From: an uncultured Paracoccaceae bacterium
GTDB taxonomy: Bacteria > Pseudomonadota > Alphaproteobacteria > Rhodobacterales > Rhodobacteraceae
Direction of reading: 5' to 3'
Assembly (NCBI GenBank): GCA_947500005.1
Contig: CANMQJ010000001.1
Coordinates: 434,001 to 498,000, forward strand
DNA: 64,000 bases
The position numbers and the translations under genes are program-made. Below are positions 8,504-16,452 of the stretch, in pieces. Under the pieces are notes generated by a model. The model made no database searches. It saw nothing but the letters and a program-made list of their open reading frames with translations, and had not been told where the DNA came from. Position 1 is the stretch's first letter, and every line of letters starts with the position of its first letter.

Positions 8504-9646
8504 TCAGGCGACGCGGAGCCCCCGGGACCAGACGGACCGCAATGTGGGCACGCCTGCGCGCAGGCGGAACCGCAGCAGGTCGGCCCGTGCCCCGGACCGC
8601 AATTCGCCGCGATCGGTCAGCCCGACCGCATGGGCCGGAGCGCGGGTCACGGTCGCAAGGCCGCGCGCCATGTCGCCCCAGATCTCGCCCAGTTGCACCG
8701 CTGCCAGCAGCAACGCGGAGGGAACGTAATCCGACGAGAGGATGTCGAGCAGGTCGCGTTCGGCCAGGTCCCTTGCGGCGACGTTACCGGAATGCGAGCC
8801 GCCCCGGATCAGGTTCGGCGCGCCCATCATGACCGCGATACCGTTCTCGTGGCAGGCTTGGGCGGCCTCGACCGAGGTGGGAAACTCGGCCAGCCGAATG
8901 CCATGCGCGGCGGATACTGCGACCTGCTCGCGCGTGGTGTCGTCATGGCTGGCCAGCACCGCGCCCAGCTTGCCCGCATGGGTCACCGCCTCTCTCTCGT
9001 GCCGGTCACCCACGCGGTCGCGCAGCCCCTTGAGCTGGGCCACATGCTGGAGGAACTCGTCATCGTTCATCGCGTGCTTGTTCTTCATGTAGGTCTCGAG
9101 CTTGGAGATGTCGCGGAACTGGCGCTGACCCGGCGTGTGATCCATCAGCGAGACGAGACCGACGCGGTCCTCGGGCGTGAATTCCTCCAGTTCCTCGACC
9201 AGCGTCTCAGAGCAGATCTCGGCCCGCAAATGCAGGAAATGGCTGATCTTGAGGGCGTCCATCGCGCGCAGTTCCAGCAGTTCCGAGGCAAGCGGGCGGG
9301 CATATTTCAGGTAGCGGCCCTGCCCCGTCGGGATCGAGCCTACGCGCAACGCGTCAAAGACGGTGGTGATGCCGGTCCCGGCAAGCTCGGCATCATGAGC
9401 GATGATCGCGGCGGCGTGCGGCCAGTCGACCTTGGGGCGCGGCTGGATATGCCGTTCGAGGTTGTCGGTATGCAATTCGACCAGGCCGGGGCTGACATGA
9501 TCACCCCCGCAATCCGTGGCGCCCTCCGGGACCGACGCGCCGAAGCCTATGTCGGCGATCTTGCCGTCGACGACATGGATATGACCCTGCCGCGTTTCGT
9601 CCGGCAGGACCAGCATGGCGTTGGCGAGAGTGAAGCTGTTTGTCAT
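8504..9646 (-). CDS. phnM: Alpha-D-ribose 1-methylphosphonate 5-triphosphate diphosphatase PhnM
   Basis: Amidohydrolase-superfamily enzyme of the C-P lyase pathway. It releases pyrophosphate from ribose 1-alkylphosphonate 5-triphosphate to give the 5-phosphate used by PhnJ. The 380-residue protein has the metal-binding strand GLVELHTDNLERH at about residues 54-66, and further His/Asp ligands in AIIAHDAELAGTG and SHDDTT. ATG 9646 was chosen over an in-frame ATG 60 bases upstream because MTNSFTLANAMLVLPD is the family start. It lies divergently from the DUF1045 gene at 9700, so the two share a 53-base promoter gap, and it is separated from the main phn operon. Confidence 0.93.
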   Translation of the reverse strand: MTNSFTLANAMLVLPDETRQGHIHVVDGKIADIGFGASVPEGATDCGGDHVSPGLVELHTDNLERHIQPRPKVDWPHAAAIIAHDAELAGTGITTVFDALRVGSIPTGQGRYLKYARPLASELLELRAMDALKISHFLHLRAEICSETLVEELEEFTPEDRVGLVSLMDHTPGQRQFRDISKLETYMKNKHAMNDDEFLQHVAQLKGLRDRVGDRHEREAVTHAGKLGAVLASHDDTTREQVAVSAAHGIRLAEFPTSVEAAQACHENGIAVMMGAPNLIRGGSHSGNVAARDLAERDLLDILSSDYVPSALLLAAVQLGEIWGDMARGLATVTRAPAHAVGLTDRGELRSGARADLLRFRLRAGVPTLRSVWSRGLRVA

Positions 9647-9699
9647 GGGAGTGTCACGCGGTTTGGGGTAAGGGAACGGCCACAGCGAAGGAGGGGCTT

Positions 9700-10383
9700 G
9701 TGACATTTCAGCGATACGCGGTCTATTTCGTGCCGCCCGAGACGGCGGAATGGTGCCGGTTCGGGACCGCCTGGCTGGGTTGGGATCTGGTCCGGGGGGC
9801 CGGGGTTCGGCACCCCGAGACCGCGGGGCTGGATGTATCGGCGATCACTGAGGTACCGCGGAAATACGGGCTGCACGCGACGGTGAAACCGCCCTTCCGT
9901 CTGGCCGAGGGCATGACCGAGGGGGGACTGCGCACGGCCTGTGACATGCTGGCCGCGCGTTGCGCGCCGGTGCGACTGGACGGGCTGGCGATTGCCCGGC
10001 TGGGCCGGTTCCTGGCCCTGCGCCCGAAGGGGGACGAGAGCGCGCTGAACACACTGGCGGCGAAATGGGTGCGCGATCTGGACGGATTCCGCGCCGCGCC
10101 ATCCGAGGCGGAACTGGCGCGACGCCGGGCAAGCGGGCTGAACGCGGCGCAGGAGGAGAACCTGATGCGCTGGGGCTATCCGCATGTGATGGACGAGTTC
10201 CGGTTTCACATCACGCTGAGCGGCAAGCTCGACCGCGACCTGGCGGATCGGGTACACGAGCACCTGGAATCGCGGCTTGGTCCGCTTTTGCCCGCCCCCT
10301 TCGAGATCGGAGAGCTTGCACTGGTCGGCGAGGGCGAGGACGGGCATTTCAGGATGATCCATCGCTATGCCCTTTCCGGCTGA
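9700..10383 (+). CDS. DUF1045 phosphonate-operon protein, 2H phosphoesterase-like
   Basis: A 227-residue protein of the DUF1045 family found in phn operons. GTG 9700 follows a good AGGAGGGG ribosome site at 9689-9696 and gives the usual family length. Two HxT motifs, HAT at residues 59-61 and HIT at 160-162, are spaced as in the 2H phosphoesterase superfamily, whose members hydrolyse or form 2',3'-type cyclic phosphates. The C-P lyase reaction yields 5-phosphoribosyl 1,2-cyclic phosphate, which PhnP opens in E. coli. No phnP is visible here, so this protein may do that step (inference). It converges on phnN with a 19-base overlap. Confidence 0.85.
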   Translation: MTFQRYAVYFVPPETAEWCRFGTAWLGWDLVRGAGVRHPETAGLDVSAITEVPRKYGLHATVKPPFRLAEGMTEGGLRTACDMLAARCAPVRLDGLAIARLGRFLALRPKGDESALNTLAAKWVRDLDGFRAAPSEAELARRRASGLNAAQEENLMRWGYPHVMDEFRFHITLSGKLDRDLADRVHEHLESRLGPLLPAPFEIGELALVGEGEDGHFRMIHRYALSG

Positions 10384-10913
10384 AGCTGTTTCAGGATCGC
10401 CTCGACCGTCTCGTCGAGCGGCCCGGAATTGTCGATCTCGATCACCTGCGACAGCCCCTCGGGCAGGCGGGACGCGGCGCGGTCGAGCCTGCGGGCGCGG
10501 TCGGCCTCATCCTCGCGGCCGCGCGCGGCAAGGCGTTCGGCCAGAAGGTCGGGGCGTGCGGTAAGGGAGATCACGGCAAAGCCGCCAAAGCGCTGTTCGG
10601 CCTCGCGCAAGACGGCACGGGAGAGGTTTACCAGCACGGCACGCGCGTCGCGGCGCAGATCCTCGATCCCGACCGGTATGCCGTAGCGCAGCCCATGTGC
10701 GGACCAATGCAGCGCGAATTCACCGGCGGCGAGACGGCGGTCGAATTCGGCATTCGTGACGCTTTCGAACGCCTCACCCCCGGCATCCGCCGGCCGGGTG
10801 ATGACACGGCGGACAAGACGGATGCGTGGATCGTGGGCGGCGAGCGCCTCCATCACTGTATCCTTTCCGACCCCCGACGGGCCGACCACCGCTATGACCG
10901 GGGCTAGGCTCAT
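10365..10913 (-). CDS. phnN: Ribose 1,5-bisphosphate phosphokinase PhnN
   Basis: ATP-dependent kinase that turns ribose 1,5-bisphosphate into PRPP, feeding the sugar of the C-P lyase product back to nucleotide synthesis. The 182-residue protein has a Walker A loop GPSGVGKDT at residues 11-19 and the guanylate-kinase-like RRVITRPAD segment. It is the last gene of the phnGHIJK-corA-LN operon, and its ATG overlaps the phnL stop (ATGA). Confidence 0.93.
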   Translation of the reverse strand: MSLAPVIAVVGPSGVGKDTVMEALAAHDPRIRLVRRVITRPADAGGEAFESVTNAEFDRRLAAGEFALHWSAHGLRYGIPVGIEDLRRDARAVLVNLSRAVLREAEQRFGGFAVISLTARPDLLAERLAARGREDEADRARRLDRAASRLPEGLSQVIEIDNSGPLDETVEAILKQLQPERA

Positions 10914-11602
10914 GCGGCCGCGCGGGGCGTGAAGGCCGAGACATCGACGACCCGGTCGCAGACCCGGTCGCGGGCGGCCTCGTCATGAAAGATGCCGACG
11001 ATGGCGGCGCCGCGCGCCTTGGCCTCCTCGATCAGCGCCAGAACCGTTTCGCGATTGGCCGCATCGAGGCTGGCCGTGGGTTCGTCGAGCAGGAGCGCGG
11101 GATAATCATGCGCGAAACCGCGCGCGATGTTGACCCGCTGCTGCTCGCCCCCCGAGAAGGTCGTGGGGCTGAGCGTCCAGAGACGCTCGGGGATGTTGAG
11201 CCGCGACAGGAGCGCGCGTGCCCGGTCCCGTGCCGCATCGCGCTCTACCCCCACTGCCAAAAGCGGTTCGGCCACCACGTCCAGCGTCGGCACGCGCGGC
11301 ACGACGCGCAGGAACTGGCTGACATAGCCCAGCACCGAGCGGCGCAGCGCCAGTATCTCGCGCGGTTGGGCCTGCGCCACGTCGACCCCGCCCACGATCA
11401 CCTGGCCCGAGGCGGCGAGGTAATTGCCGTAGATCACCCGCATCAAGGTCGATTTTCCCGCGCCGGAGGCACCGGTGAGACCGACGCATTCGCCTTGCGC
11501 GACAGACAGCTGCGCGCCCTCCATCACGGGGATGACCGCGCCGCCCTGGTTGTGCAGGGTAAAGCTCTTTCCGACATCGATCAGTTCGATCATCGCACTC
11601 AT
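10910..11602 (-). CDS. phnL: Phosphonate C-P lyase system ATP-binding protein PhnL
   Basis: ABC-type ATPase associated with the C-P lyase core complex rather than with transport. The 230-residue product has Walker A GASGAGKST, a Q loop, the signature [14 protein letters not shown] and Walker B ALLLDEPTASLD, followed by the switch His in GIFHDEA. ATG 11602 was chosen because it overlaps the corA stop by four bases; a longer in-frame start at 11617 would overlap corA further. It sits between corA and phnN. Confidence 0.93.
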   Translation of the reverse strand: MSAMIELIDVGKSFTLHNQGGAVIPVMEGAQLSVAQGECVGLTGASGAGKSTLMRVIYGNYLAASGQVIVGGVDVAQAQPREILALRRSVLGYVSQFLRVVPRVPTLDVVAEPLLAVGVERDAARDRARALLSRLNIPERLWTLSPTTFSGGEQQRVNIARGFAHDYPALLLDEPTASLDAANRETVLALIEEAKARGAAIVGIFHDEAARDRVCDRVVDVSAFTPRAAA

Positions 11603-12543
11603 AGCCAGCCTTTCCATCGGGCGAAGAGGTAGGTTCCCAGCGCCGAGCCCGCCATCAGCCCGGTCGCGATCAGGTATCCGTAGGGGTGGTCCAGCCCCGG
11701 CAGGAACCCGAAATTCATGCCATAGACCGAGGCGACCAGCGTGGGCGGCAGGAACATCACCGCCACGGTCGAGACAGTGCGGCTGGTGCCGCTCTGTTCG
11801 AGATTGACCATGCCCAGGATCACGTCCGTCACATGCGCGACGCGGCTGCTCAGGAAATCTGCGTGGACCAGCAGGGCCTGGATGTCCCGGTTCAGCGTCT
11901 TGAGAAGTGATCTGAGGTCACGTTCCTCGCGCCAGAGACCGAAGGCCGACAGCGCGCGCTCCATCGTCAACAGGGACAGCCGGTACCGGGCCAGATCCTC
12001 GCCGCGCCGCCCGACCTCGTAGAGCATCTCCTCCAGCGGGCGCGGACCGGTCGAAGGCGTGTCGAAGAGCCGCCGCGAGGTCGTATCAAGCGCCTTGCCG
12101 ACCCCTTCGAGCAGGTCGGCGAGCCGGGCCACGATCTCCTCGACCAAGCCGAGAAACAGATGCAGATAGCTGCCGCAGCCTGCGCTGCTATGCGCCGCAT
12201 GGGCCGGAAAGGTCGCGAAGGGGCGCGGCGCGTGGTAGCGCACGGTGACAAGTCGATTCGGTGTAATCAGGAAGGCCACCGGTCCGAAGGAGGGCGCCTG
12301 TTGCGCGTCGAGCCCCGGCAGAGAGACAGTGACCACATCGGTGCCCGCATCGCGGTAGAGGCGGTTCGAGACCTCGATCTCTTCCATGTCTTCCAGCGTG
12401 GGGACATGGACGCCCAATGTCTCGACCGCTCTCACCTGCGCGGGCTGCGGGCGGTAGAGGTCGATCCAGCGTGCTTCTTCGAGACCGGTCTGAGGTTCGA
12501 CCTGCGTCAGGCCCCCGGCCTCGATGCGATAGGCGAAGATCAT
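11599..12543 (-). CDS. CorA-family divalent cation transporter embedded in the phn operon
   Basis: A 314-residue CorA/ZntB-type channel. It has a soluble N-terminal domain, a long helix, and two C-terminal membrane helices with the pore signature YGMNF at residues 274-278 (TLVASVYGMNFGF). CorA proteins carry Mg2+, Co2+ or Ni2+; ZntB relatives carry Zn2+. The gene lies inside the C-P lyase operon: three bases after phnK and overlapping phnL by four bases, so it is certainly co-transcribed. Its job there is not established. Supplying Mg2+ for PRPP/ATP chemistry, or a divalent metal to PhnM or PhnP-like enzymes, is possible. Confidence 0.9.
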   Translation of the reverse strand: MIFAYRIEAGGLTQVEPQTGLEEARWIDLYRPQPAQVRAVETLGVHVPTLEDMEEIEVSNRLYRDAGTDVVTVSLPGLDAQQAPSFGPVAFLITPNRLVTVRYHAPRPFATFPAHAAHSSAGCGSYLHLFLGLVEEIVARLADLLEGVGKALDTTSRRLFDTPSTGPRPLEEMLYEVGRRGEDLARYRLSLLTMERALSAFGLWREERDLRSLLKTLNRDIQALLVHADFLSSRVAHVTDVILGMVNLEQSGTSRTVSTVAVMFLPPTLVASVYGMNFGFLPGLDHPYGYLIATGLMAGSALGTYLFARWKGWL

Positions 12544-12546
12544 CTC

Positions 12547-13335
12547 TCACACCTGCAGGACGCTGGAGACGAGCAACTGCGTATAACCGTGCTGGGGGTC
12601 GTCGAGCACCTGGTCGGTGAGGCCGGATTCGACGACATGGCCGTCCTTCATCACCATCAGGCGATCCGCCAGCAGGCGCACGACGGCGAGGTCGTGGGTG
12701 ACGATGATGGCCGACAGGCCCATCTCGCGCACCAACCCGCGCAACAGGTCCAGAAGCCGCGCCTGAACCGATACATCCAGCCCGCCGGTGGGTTCGTCCA
12801 TGAAGACGAGACGAGGCCCGGTGACGAGGTTACGCGCGATCTGCAGGCGTTGTTGCATGCCCCCCGAAAAGGCGGTCGGGCGGTCATCGATCCGGTCGGC
12901 CGCGATCTCGACCCGGCCCAGCCAGTCGGTGGCGGAATCGCGGATGTGGCCGTAGTGGCGCTCGCCCACGGCCATCAGCCGCTCGCCGATATTGCCGCCC
13001 GCGCTGACCGACATGCGCAGCCCGTCGCGGGCATGCTGGTGAACGAAGGCCCAGTCGGTGCGGCCCAGCATCCGGCGCACGGGTTCCGACATGGTGACCG
13101 TGTCGATCGGCCCCTCGGCGCGGGTGTCGAAGATCACCTGCCCCGTATCGGGTTCCAGATGCCCCGCAAGGCAGTTGAGCAGCGTGGACTTGCCCGAGCC
13201 GCTTTCGCCGACAATCCCCATCACCTCGCCCGGGTAGAGGTCGAAGCTGACATCGGCGCAGCCGATCCTTGCGCCATAGCGCTTCCCCACATCGCGGACC
13301 TGCAGCAGGGGATGCACATGAACTGTCTGGGCCAT
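12547..13335 (-). CDS. phnK: Phosphonate C-P lyase system ATP-binding protein PhnK
   Basis: ABC-family ATPase that docks on the PhnGHIJ core complex. The roughly 262-residue protein shows Walker A GESGSGKST, the signature FSGGMQQRLQIARN, Walker B LVFMDEPTGGLD and the switch His VTHDLAV. It resembles oligopeptide-transporter ATPases, as PhnK does. The start is taken as ATG 13335, seven bases after GAGGAGG; a GTG at 13338 immediately before it is also possible. It overlaps the phnJ stop. Confidence 0.93.
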   Translation of the reverse strand: MAQTVHVHPLLQVRDVGKRYGARIGCADVSFDLYPGEVMGIVGESGSGKSTLLNCLAGHLEPDTGQVIFDTRAEGPIDTVTMSEPVRRMLGRTDWAFVHQHARDGLRMSVSAGGNIGERLMAVGERHYGHIRDSATDWLGRVEIAADRIDDRPTAFSGGMQQRLQIARNLVTGPRLVFMDEPTGGLDVSVQARLLDLLRGLVREMGLSAIIVTHDLAVVRLLADRLMVMKDGHVVESGLTDQVLDDPQHGYTQLLVSSVLQV

Positions 13336-14213
13336 CACGCTGCCTCCTCGCTCAAACGTCCGGCATGGCCCGCCTCGCGGCGCGAGCGGCAGTAATCGGT
13401 ATCGGAACAGACGAACATGCGTCCGCCGGCGTCATCCAGGATTACCTCGTCCAGGTAACTGTCCTCGGCCCCGCAGAGATCGCAGGGATGATCGGCCTTG
13501 CTGGGCTCGAACGGGTAATCCTCGAAATCGAGGCTTACCACGGGCGTCCAGGGCGGCAGGGCATAGATCCGCTGCTCGCGCCCCGCGCCGAAAAGCTGGA
13601 TCGCGGCCATCTCCATCTTGGGGTTGTCGAATTTCGGGATCGGGCTCGGGTCCATCACGTAGCGCCCGGCGACCTTGACCGGATAGGCGTAGGAGGTCGC
13701 GATGGCGCCGTGGCGCGCGATATCCTCGTAGAGTTTCACATGCATCAGCCCGTATTCCTCGAGACTGTGCATCTTGCGCGTCTCCGTCTCGCGCGGCTCG
13801 AGAAAGCGCAACGGTTCGGGGATCGGCACCTGGTAGACGAGGATCTGGTCCTCGGTCAGCGGCATCTCGGGGATGCGGTGGCGGGTCTGGATGACCGTGG
13901 CCTGCGCCGTCTCCTCGGTTGTCTCGACCCCTGCGGTGCGTTCGAAGAACTTGCGGATCGAGACCGCGTTCGTGGTATCGTCGGCCCCTTGGTCGATCAC
14001 CTTGAAACGGTCCTCGGGCGTCAGCGTCGCCGCCGAGACCTGCACCCCGCCGGTGCCCCAGCCATAGGGCATGGGCATTTCGCGGCTGGCAAAAGGCACC
14101 TGGTAGCCCGGGATCGCCAGCCCCTTGAGGATGGCGCGGCGGATCATCCGCTTGGTCTGTTCGTCGAGATAGGCGAAATTGTACTCGGTCATCTGTCCGT
14201 GCTCAGCGGTCAT
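13335..14213 (-). CDS. phnJ: Alpha-D-ribose 1-methylphosphonate 5-phosphate C-P lyase PhnJ
   Basis: The radical SAM enzyme that breaks the carbon-phosphorus bond, giving methane (or another alkane) and ribose 1,2-cyclic phosphate 5-phosphate. The 292-residue protein has Cys at 244, 247, 269 and 275 in the spacing CX2CX21CX5C. This equals the E. coli arrangement in which three Cys hold the 4Fe-4S cluster and the last is the thiyl radical residue. ATG 14213 overlaps the phnI stop (ATGA); the open frame extends upstream inside phnI but that part is not PhnJ-like. All catalytic Cys are present, so the enzyme looks functional. Confidence 0.95.
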   Translation of the reverse strand: MTAEHGQMTEYNFAYLDEQTKRMIRRAILKGLAIPGYQVPFASREMPMPYGWGTGGVQVSAATLTPEDRFKVIDQGADDTTNAVSIRKFFERTAGVETTEETAQATVIQTRHRIPEMPLTEDQILVYQVPIPEPLRFLEPRETETRKMHSLEEYGLMHVKLYEDIARHGAIATSYAYPVKVAGRYVMDPSPIPKFDNPKMEMAAIQLFGAGREQRIYALPPWTPVVSLDFEDYPFEPSKADHPCDLCGAEDSYLDEVILDDAGGRMFVCSDTDYCRSRREAGHAGRLSEEAA

Positions 14214-15295
14214 TCCGCGGCCTCCCTGTGGCTGACCTGCGCTTCGCGACGCAGTTTCCGCACAAGTTCCAGCTCGGACTGGAAATCGACGTAATGCGGC
14301 AGCTTGATATGCTCCAGGAAGCCGGTCGCCTGGATGTTGTCGGAATGGCTGAGCACGAATTCCTCGTCCTGCGCGGGCGCCCCGGTATCGTCCTCGCCCA
14401 GTTCCTTCCAGCGCAGCGCGCGGTCGACCAGCGCCATGGCGATCGACTTGCGCTCGGACTGGCCGAAGACCAGCCCGTAGCCGCGGGTGAATTGCGGCGG
14501 TTCGGTCTTCGATCCGGTGAACTGGTTCACCGTCTCGCATTCGGTCAGCTCGACCTCGCCGATCTCGATGGCGAAACCCAGTTCGGGGATCTCCATCTCG
14601 ACCGCGCAGGTGCCGATGCGCAGTTCTCCGACGAAGGCGTGGTTGCGGGCATAGCCGCGCTGGGTGGAGTAGGCCATGCCGAGGATGAAGCCCTCGTCGC
14701 CGCGAGTGAGCGATTGCAGGCGCAGGGGACGGTCAGCGGGAAATTCCAGCGGCTCGCGCGTCAGGTCGCGCGGCGCGGCGCCGCTGTCGGCCTCCTGCTG
14801 GATTAGGCCCTCGCCCTGGAGAAAGCCGGTGATATGCGGCATGGGCGCCTCGCGCGGCTCGGCTTGCGGGGCGTTGGGTTCTCCGCCTTCGGCGGCCAGT
14901 TTGAAGTCGAGCAGACGGTGCGTGTAGTCGAAGGTCGGCCCCAGAACCTGCCCGCCCGGTGCGTCCTTGAACGTGGCCGAGATGCGCCGGTCGCAGGCCA
15001 TCTCGCCCGTGTCCAGAGGCTCGGTCGCGCCGAAGCGCGGCAGGGTCGTGCGATAGGCCCGGATCAGGAAGATCGCCTCGATCAGGTCGCCGCGCGCCTG
15101 CTTGATCGCCAGCGCGGCGAGGTCGGGATCATAAAGCGAGCCCTCGGCCATCACGCGGTTCACGGCGAGCGAGAGCTGTTCGCGGATCTGGCCGAGGCTC
15201 AGTTCGGCCACGCCGGGATCGCCCCGGCGCTCCTCGGCCAGCCAGGCATGGGCGTTCTCGATGGCGCGCTCTCCGCCCTTGACGGCGACATACAT
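14210..15295 (-). CDS. phnI: C-P lyase core complex protein PhnI
   Basis: Subunit of the PhnGHIJ complex. PhnI, helped by G, H and L, couples the phosphonate to ATP with displacement of adenine, giving ribose 1-phosphonate 5-triphosphate. The 361-residue product begins MYVAVKGGERAIENAHAWL, the conserved family N-terminus, and has the conserved stretch LSHSDNIQATGFLEHIKLPH near the C-terminus. It lies three bases after phnH and overlaps phnJ. Length is normal. Confidence 0.95.
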   Translation of the reverse strand: MYVAVKGGERAIENAHAWLAEERRGDPGVAELSLGQIREQLSLAVNRVMAEGSLYDPDLAALAIKQARGDLIEAIFLIRAYRTTLPRFGATEPLDTGEMACDRRISATFKDAPGGQVLGPTFDYTHRLLDFKLAAEGGEPNAPQAEPREAPMPHITGFLQGEGLIQQEADSGAAPRDLTREPLEFPADRPLRLQSLTRGDEGFILGMAYSTQRGYARNHAFVGELRIGTCAVEMEIPELGFAIEIGEVELTECETVNQFTGSKTEPPQFTRGYGLVFGQSERKSIAMALVDRALRWKELGEDDTGAPAQDEEFVLSHSDNIQATGFLEHIKLPHYVDFQSELELVRKLRREAQVSHREAAE

Positions 15296-15298
15296 CGC

Positions 15299-15871
15299 TC
15301 AGCCCTCCGATACGTGCGTGCTGCGCGGCAGGGCCGCCACGCGGTCGCCGCAGGTGAAGAAACAGTCGAAGCCCAGCGGGAAACGCGTCGCATTGCGCGC
15401 CAGCACCGCAGGGTCGGGCAGGTTCAGCCGTGCGGTCTCGCGGATGCCGGGCCCGCGCAGGGTGGCGCCCCGCGCTTCCAGCGCGATCCGCTCGACGATC
15501 AGCGTGGCGGAACGGTCGGGATAATCCGGCGTGCCGATGCGGAACCGGTCGAGCGGCTGCAACGCCTCCCATGTTCCCAGCGCGAAATCCGCCTCCGCCG
15601 CCTGTCCCAGCGGTGCACCGGTGTGAAAGGCGACCCAGCCGCGCACCGCCGCGCAATCGGCATCGCCCGCGAGGTGCAGCACCGTGTCGGCATCGCAAAG
15701 CGTCAGGATCAGCGCCCCGGCGGCAGCGGAGAGCGGCGCGGGCGGCGTGGCTCCGGCGATCTGCCGGATCTCGCCCGGGCGCGCCATCGCGGTCATCGCG
15801 GCGCGAAAGGCATGGGCGGCGTCAATGGGTGGCACGCCGAAGCCGCCCGAGAAATGGCCGGCCTGCGTCAT
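15299..15871 (-). CDS. phnH: C-P lyase core complex protein PhnH
   Basis: A 190-residue structural subunit of the C-P lyase core complex with a PLP-transferase-like fold but no known catalytic residues. Family marks include the N-terminal FSGGFGVPPIDAAHAFRAAM with AMARPGEI, and the C-terminal PLGFDCFFTCGDRVAALPR. Its ATG overlaps the phnG stop by four bases and phnI follows after three bases. Confidence 0.94.
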   Translation of the reverse strand: MTQAGHFSGGFGVPPIDAAHAFRAAMTAMARPGEIRQIAGATPPAPLSAAAGALILTLCDADTVLHLAGDADCAAVRGWVAFHTGAPLGQAAEADFALGTWEALQPLDRFRIGTPDYPDRSATLIVERIALEARGATLRGPGIRETARLNLPDPAVLARNATRFPLGFDCFFTCGDRVAALPRSTHVSEG

Positions 15872-16338
15872 GTGTCCTCTCCCCGAACCATGGTGAAGAA
15901 ATCGACCTTGGTCGCCGCGGCCTTTGCGGCGCGGGTGCTGCGCGCCTCGGCCATGTGGCGCTCCAGCGGCTCAAGCACCGTTCGGCGCAGGTCATCGGCG
16001 GCCTCGGTCTGCATCATCGCGTCGATCAACGCCGCCGCTTCGGCCTTGGCGCGCGACCGTCCCTGCACATATCCATGCCCCACCGTTCCGTCCCGCAGCG
16101 CCAGCGCGCAACGCGTCACGGTCATCTCGCCCAGATTGAAGGCAGATCCCGTGCCACCCGTCCGGCCCCGCACCATCACACCGCCGGTTTCCGGCGGGCG
16201 CAGCCAATCGAACGCGGGCCGCCCGGCGACCTTTTCCCAAAGCGCCATCAACTCGCCCTCGGGGGCCCGGGCCAGCAGGCCCATCCAGGCTCTGCGCGCC
16301 GCGGTGGCGGAATCCGGAGTCTCGCTTCGCTTGGTCAT
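15868..16338 (-). CDS. phnG: C-P lyase core complex protein PhnG
   Basis: First gene of the C-P lyase operon and a subunit of the PhnGHIJ core. ATG 16338 is preferred (156 residues) because AAGG lies six bases upstream; an in-frame ATG at 16344 is the alternative. Family features are RPPETGGVMVRGRTGGTGS and the Met/Thr-rich FNLGEMTVTRCALAL. The gene is divergent from phnF, with a shared region holding the predicted PhnF operator. The overlap with phnH implies coupling. Confidence 0.93.
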   Translation of the reverse strand: MTKRSETPDSATAARRAWMGLLARAPEGELMALWEKVAGRPAFDWLRPPETGGVMVRGRTGGTGSAFNLGEMTVTRCALALRDGTVGHGYVQGRSRAKAEAAALIDAMMQTEAADDLRRTVLEPLERHMAEARSTRAAKAAATKVDFFTMVRGEDT

Positions 16339-16355
16339 CGGCATCCTTGTCAGAC

Positions 16356-16384
16356 TTGTCTAGTTATCCTATACAACTATACAA
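16356..16384. promoter_or_regulatory. Probable PhnF operator in the phnG-phnF divergent promoter
   Basis: An imperfect inverted repeat, TTGTCTAGTT (16356-16365) and AACTATACAA (16375-16384), matches at 9 of 10 positions with a nine-base spacer. The right part also contains a tandem 8-base direct repeat, CTATACAA CTATACAA (16369-16384). It sits 17 bases upstream of phnG and 68 bases before phnF, in the only AT-rich stretch of the gap, as expected for the site of a GntR-type autorepressor. Assignment to PhnF is by position. Confidence 0.6.
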
Positions 16385-16452
16385 ATCATAACCCGAGTCG
16401 ATGCGTCGCGCAACGTCTCCTGTCGTGAAACTTTTGCAACAAGGCACCGCGC

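Noticed and set aside
8499..8516. Stem-loop at the methyltransferase/phnM junction as a terminator
   Set aside because: The stem is good but there is no T tract on either strand and it covers the phnM stop codon.
16346..16362. TTGTCAG...TTGTCTA direct repeat as a Pho box
   Set aside because: The repeat period is nine bases, not eleven, and it overlaps the better PhnF inverted repeat.
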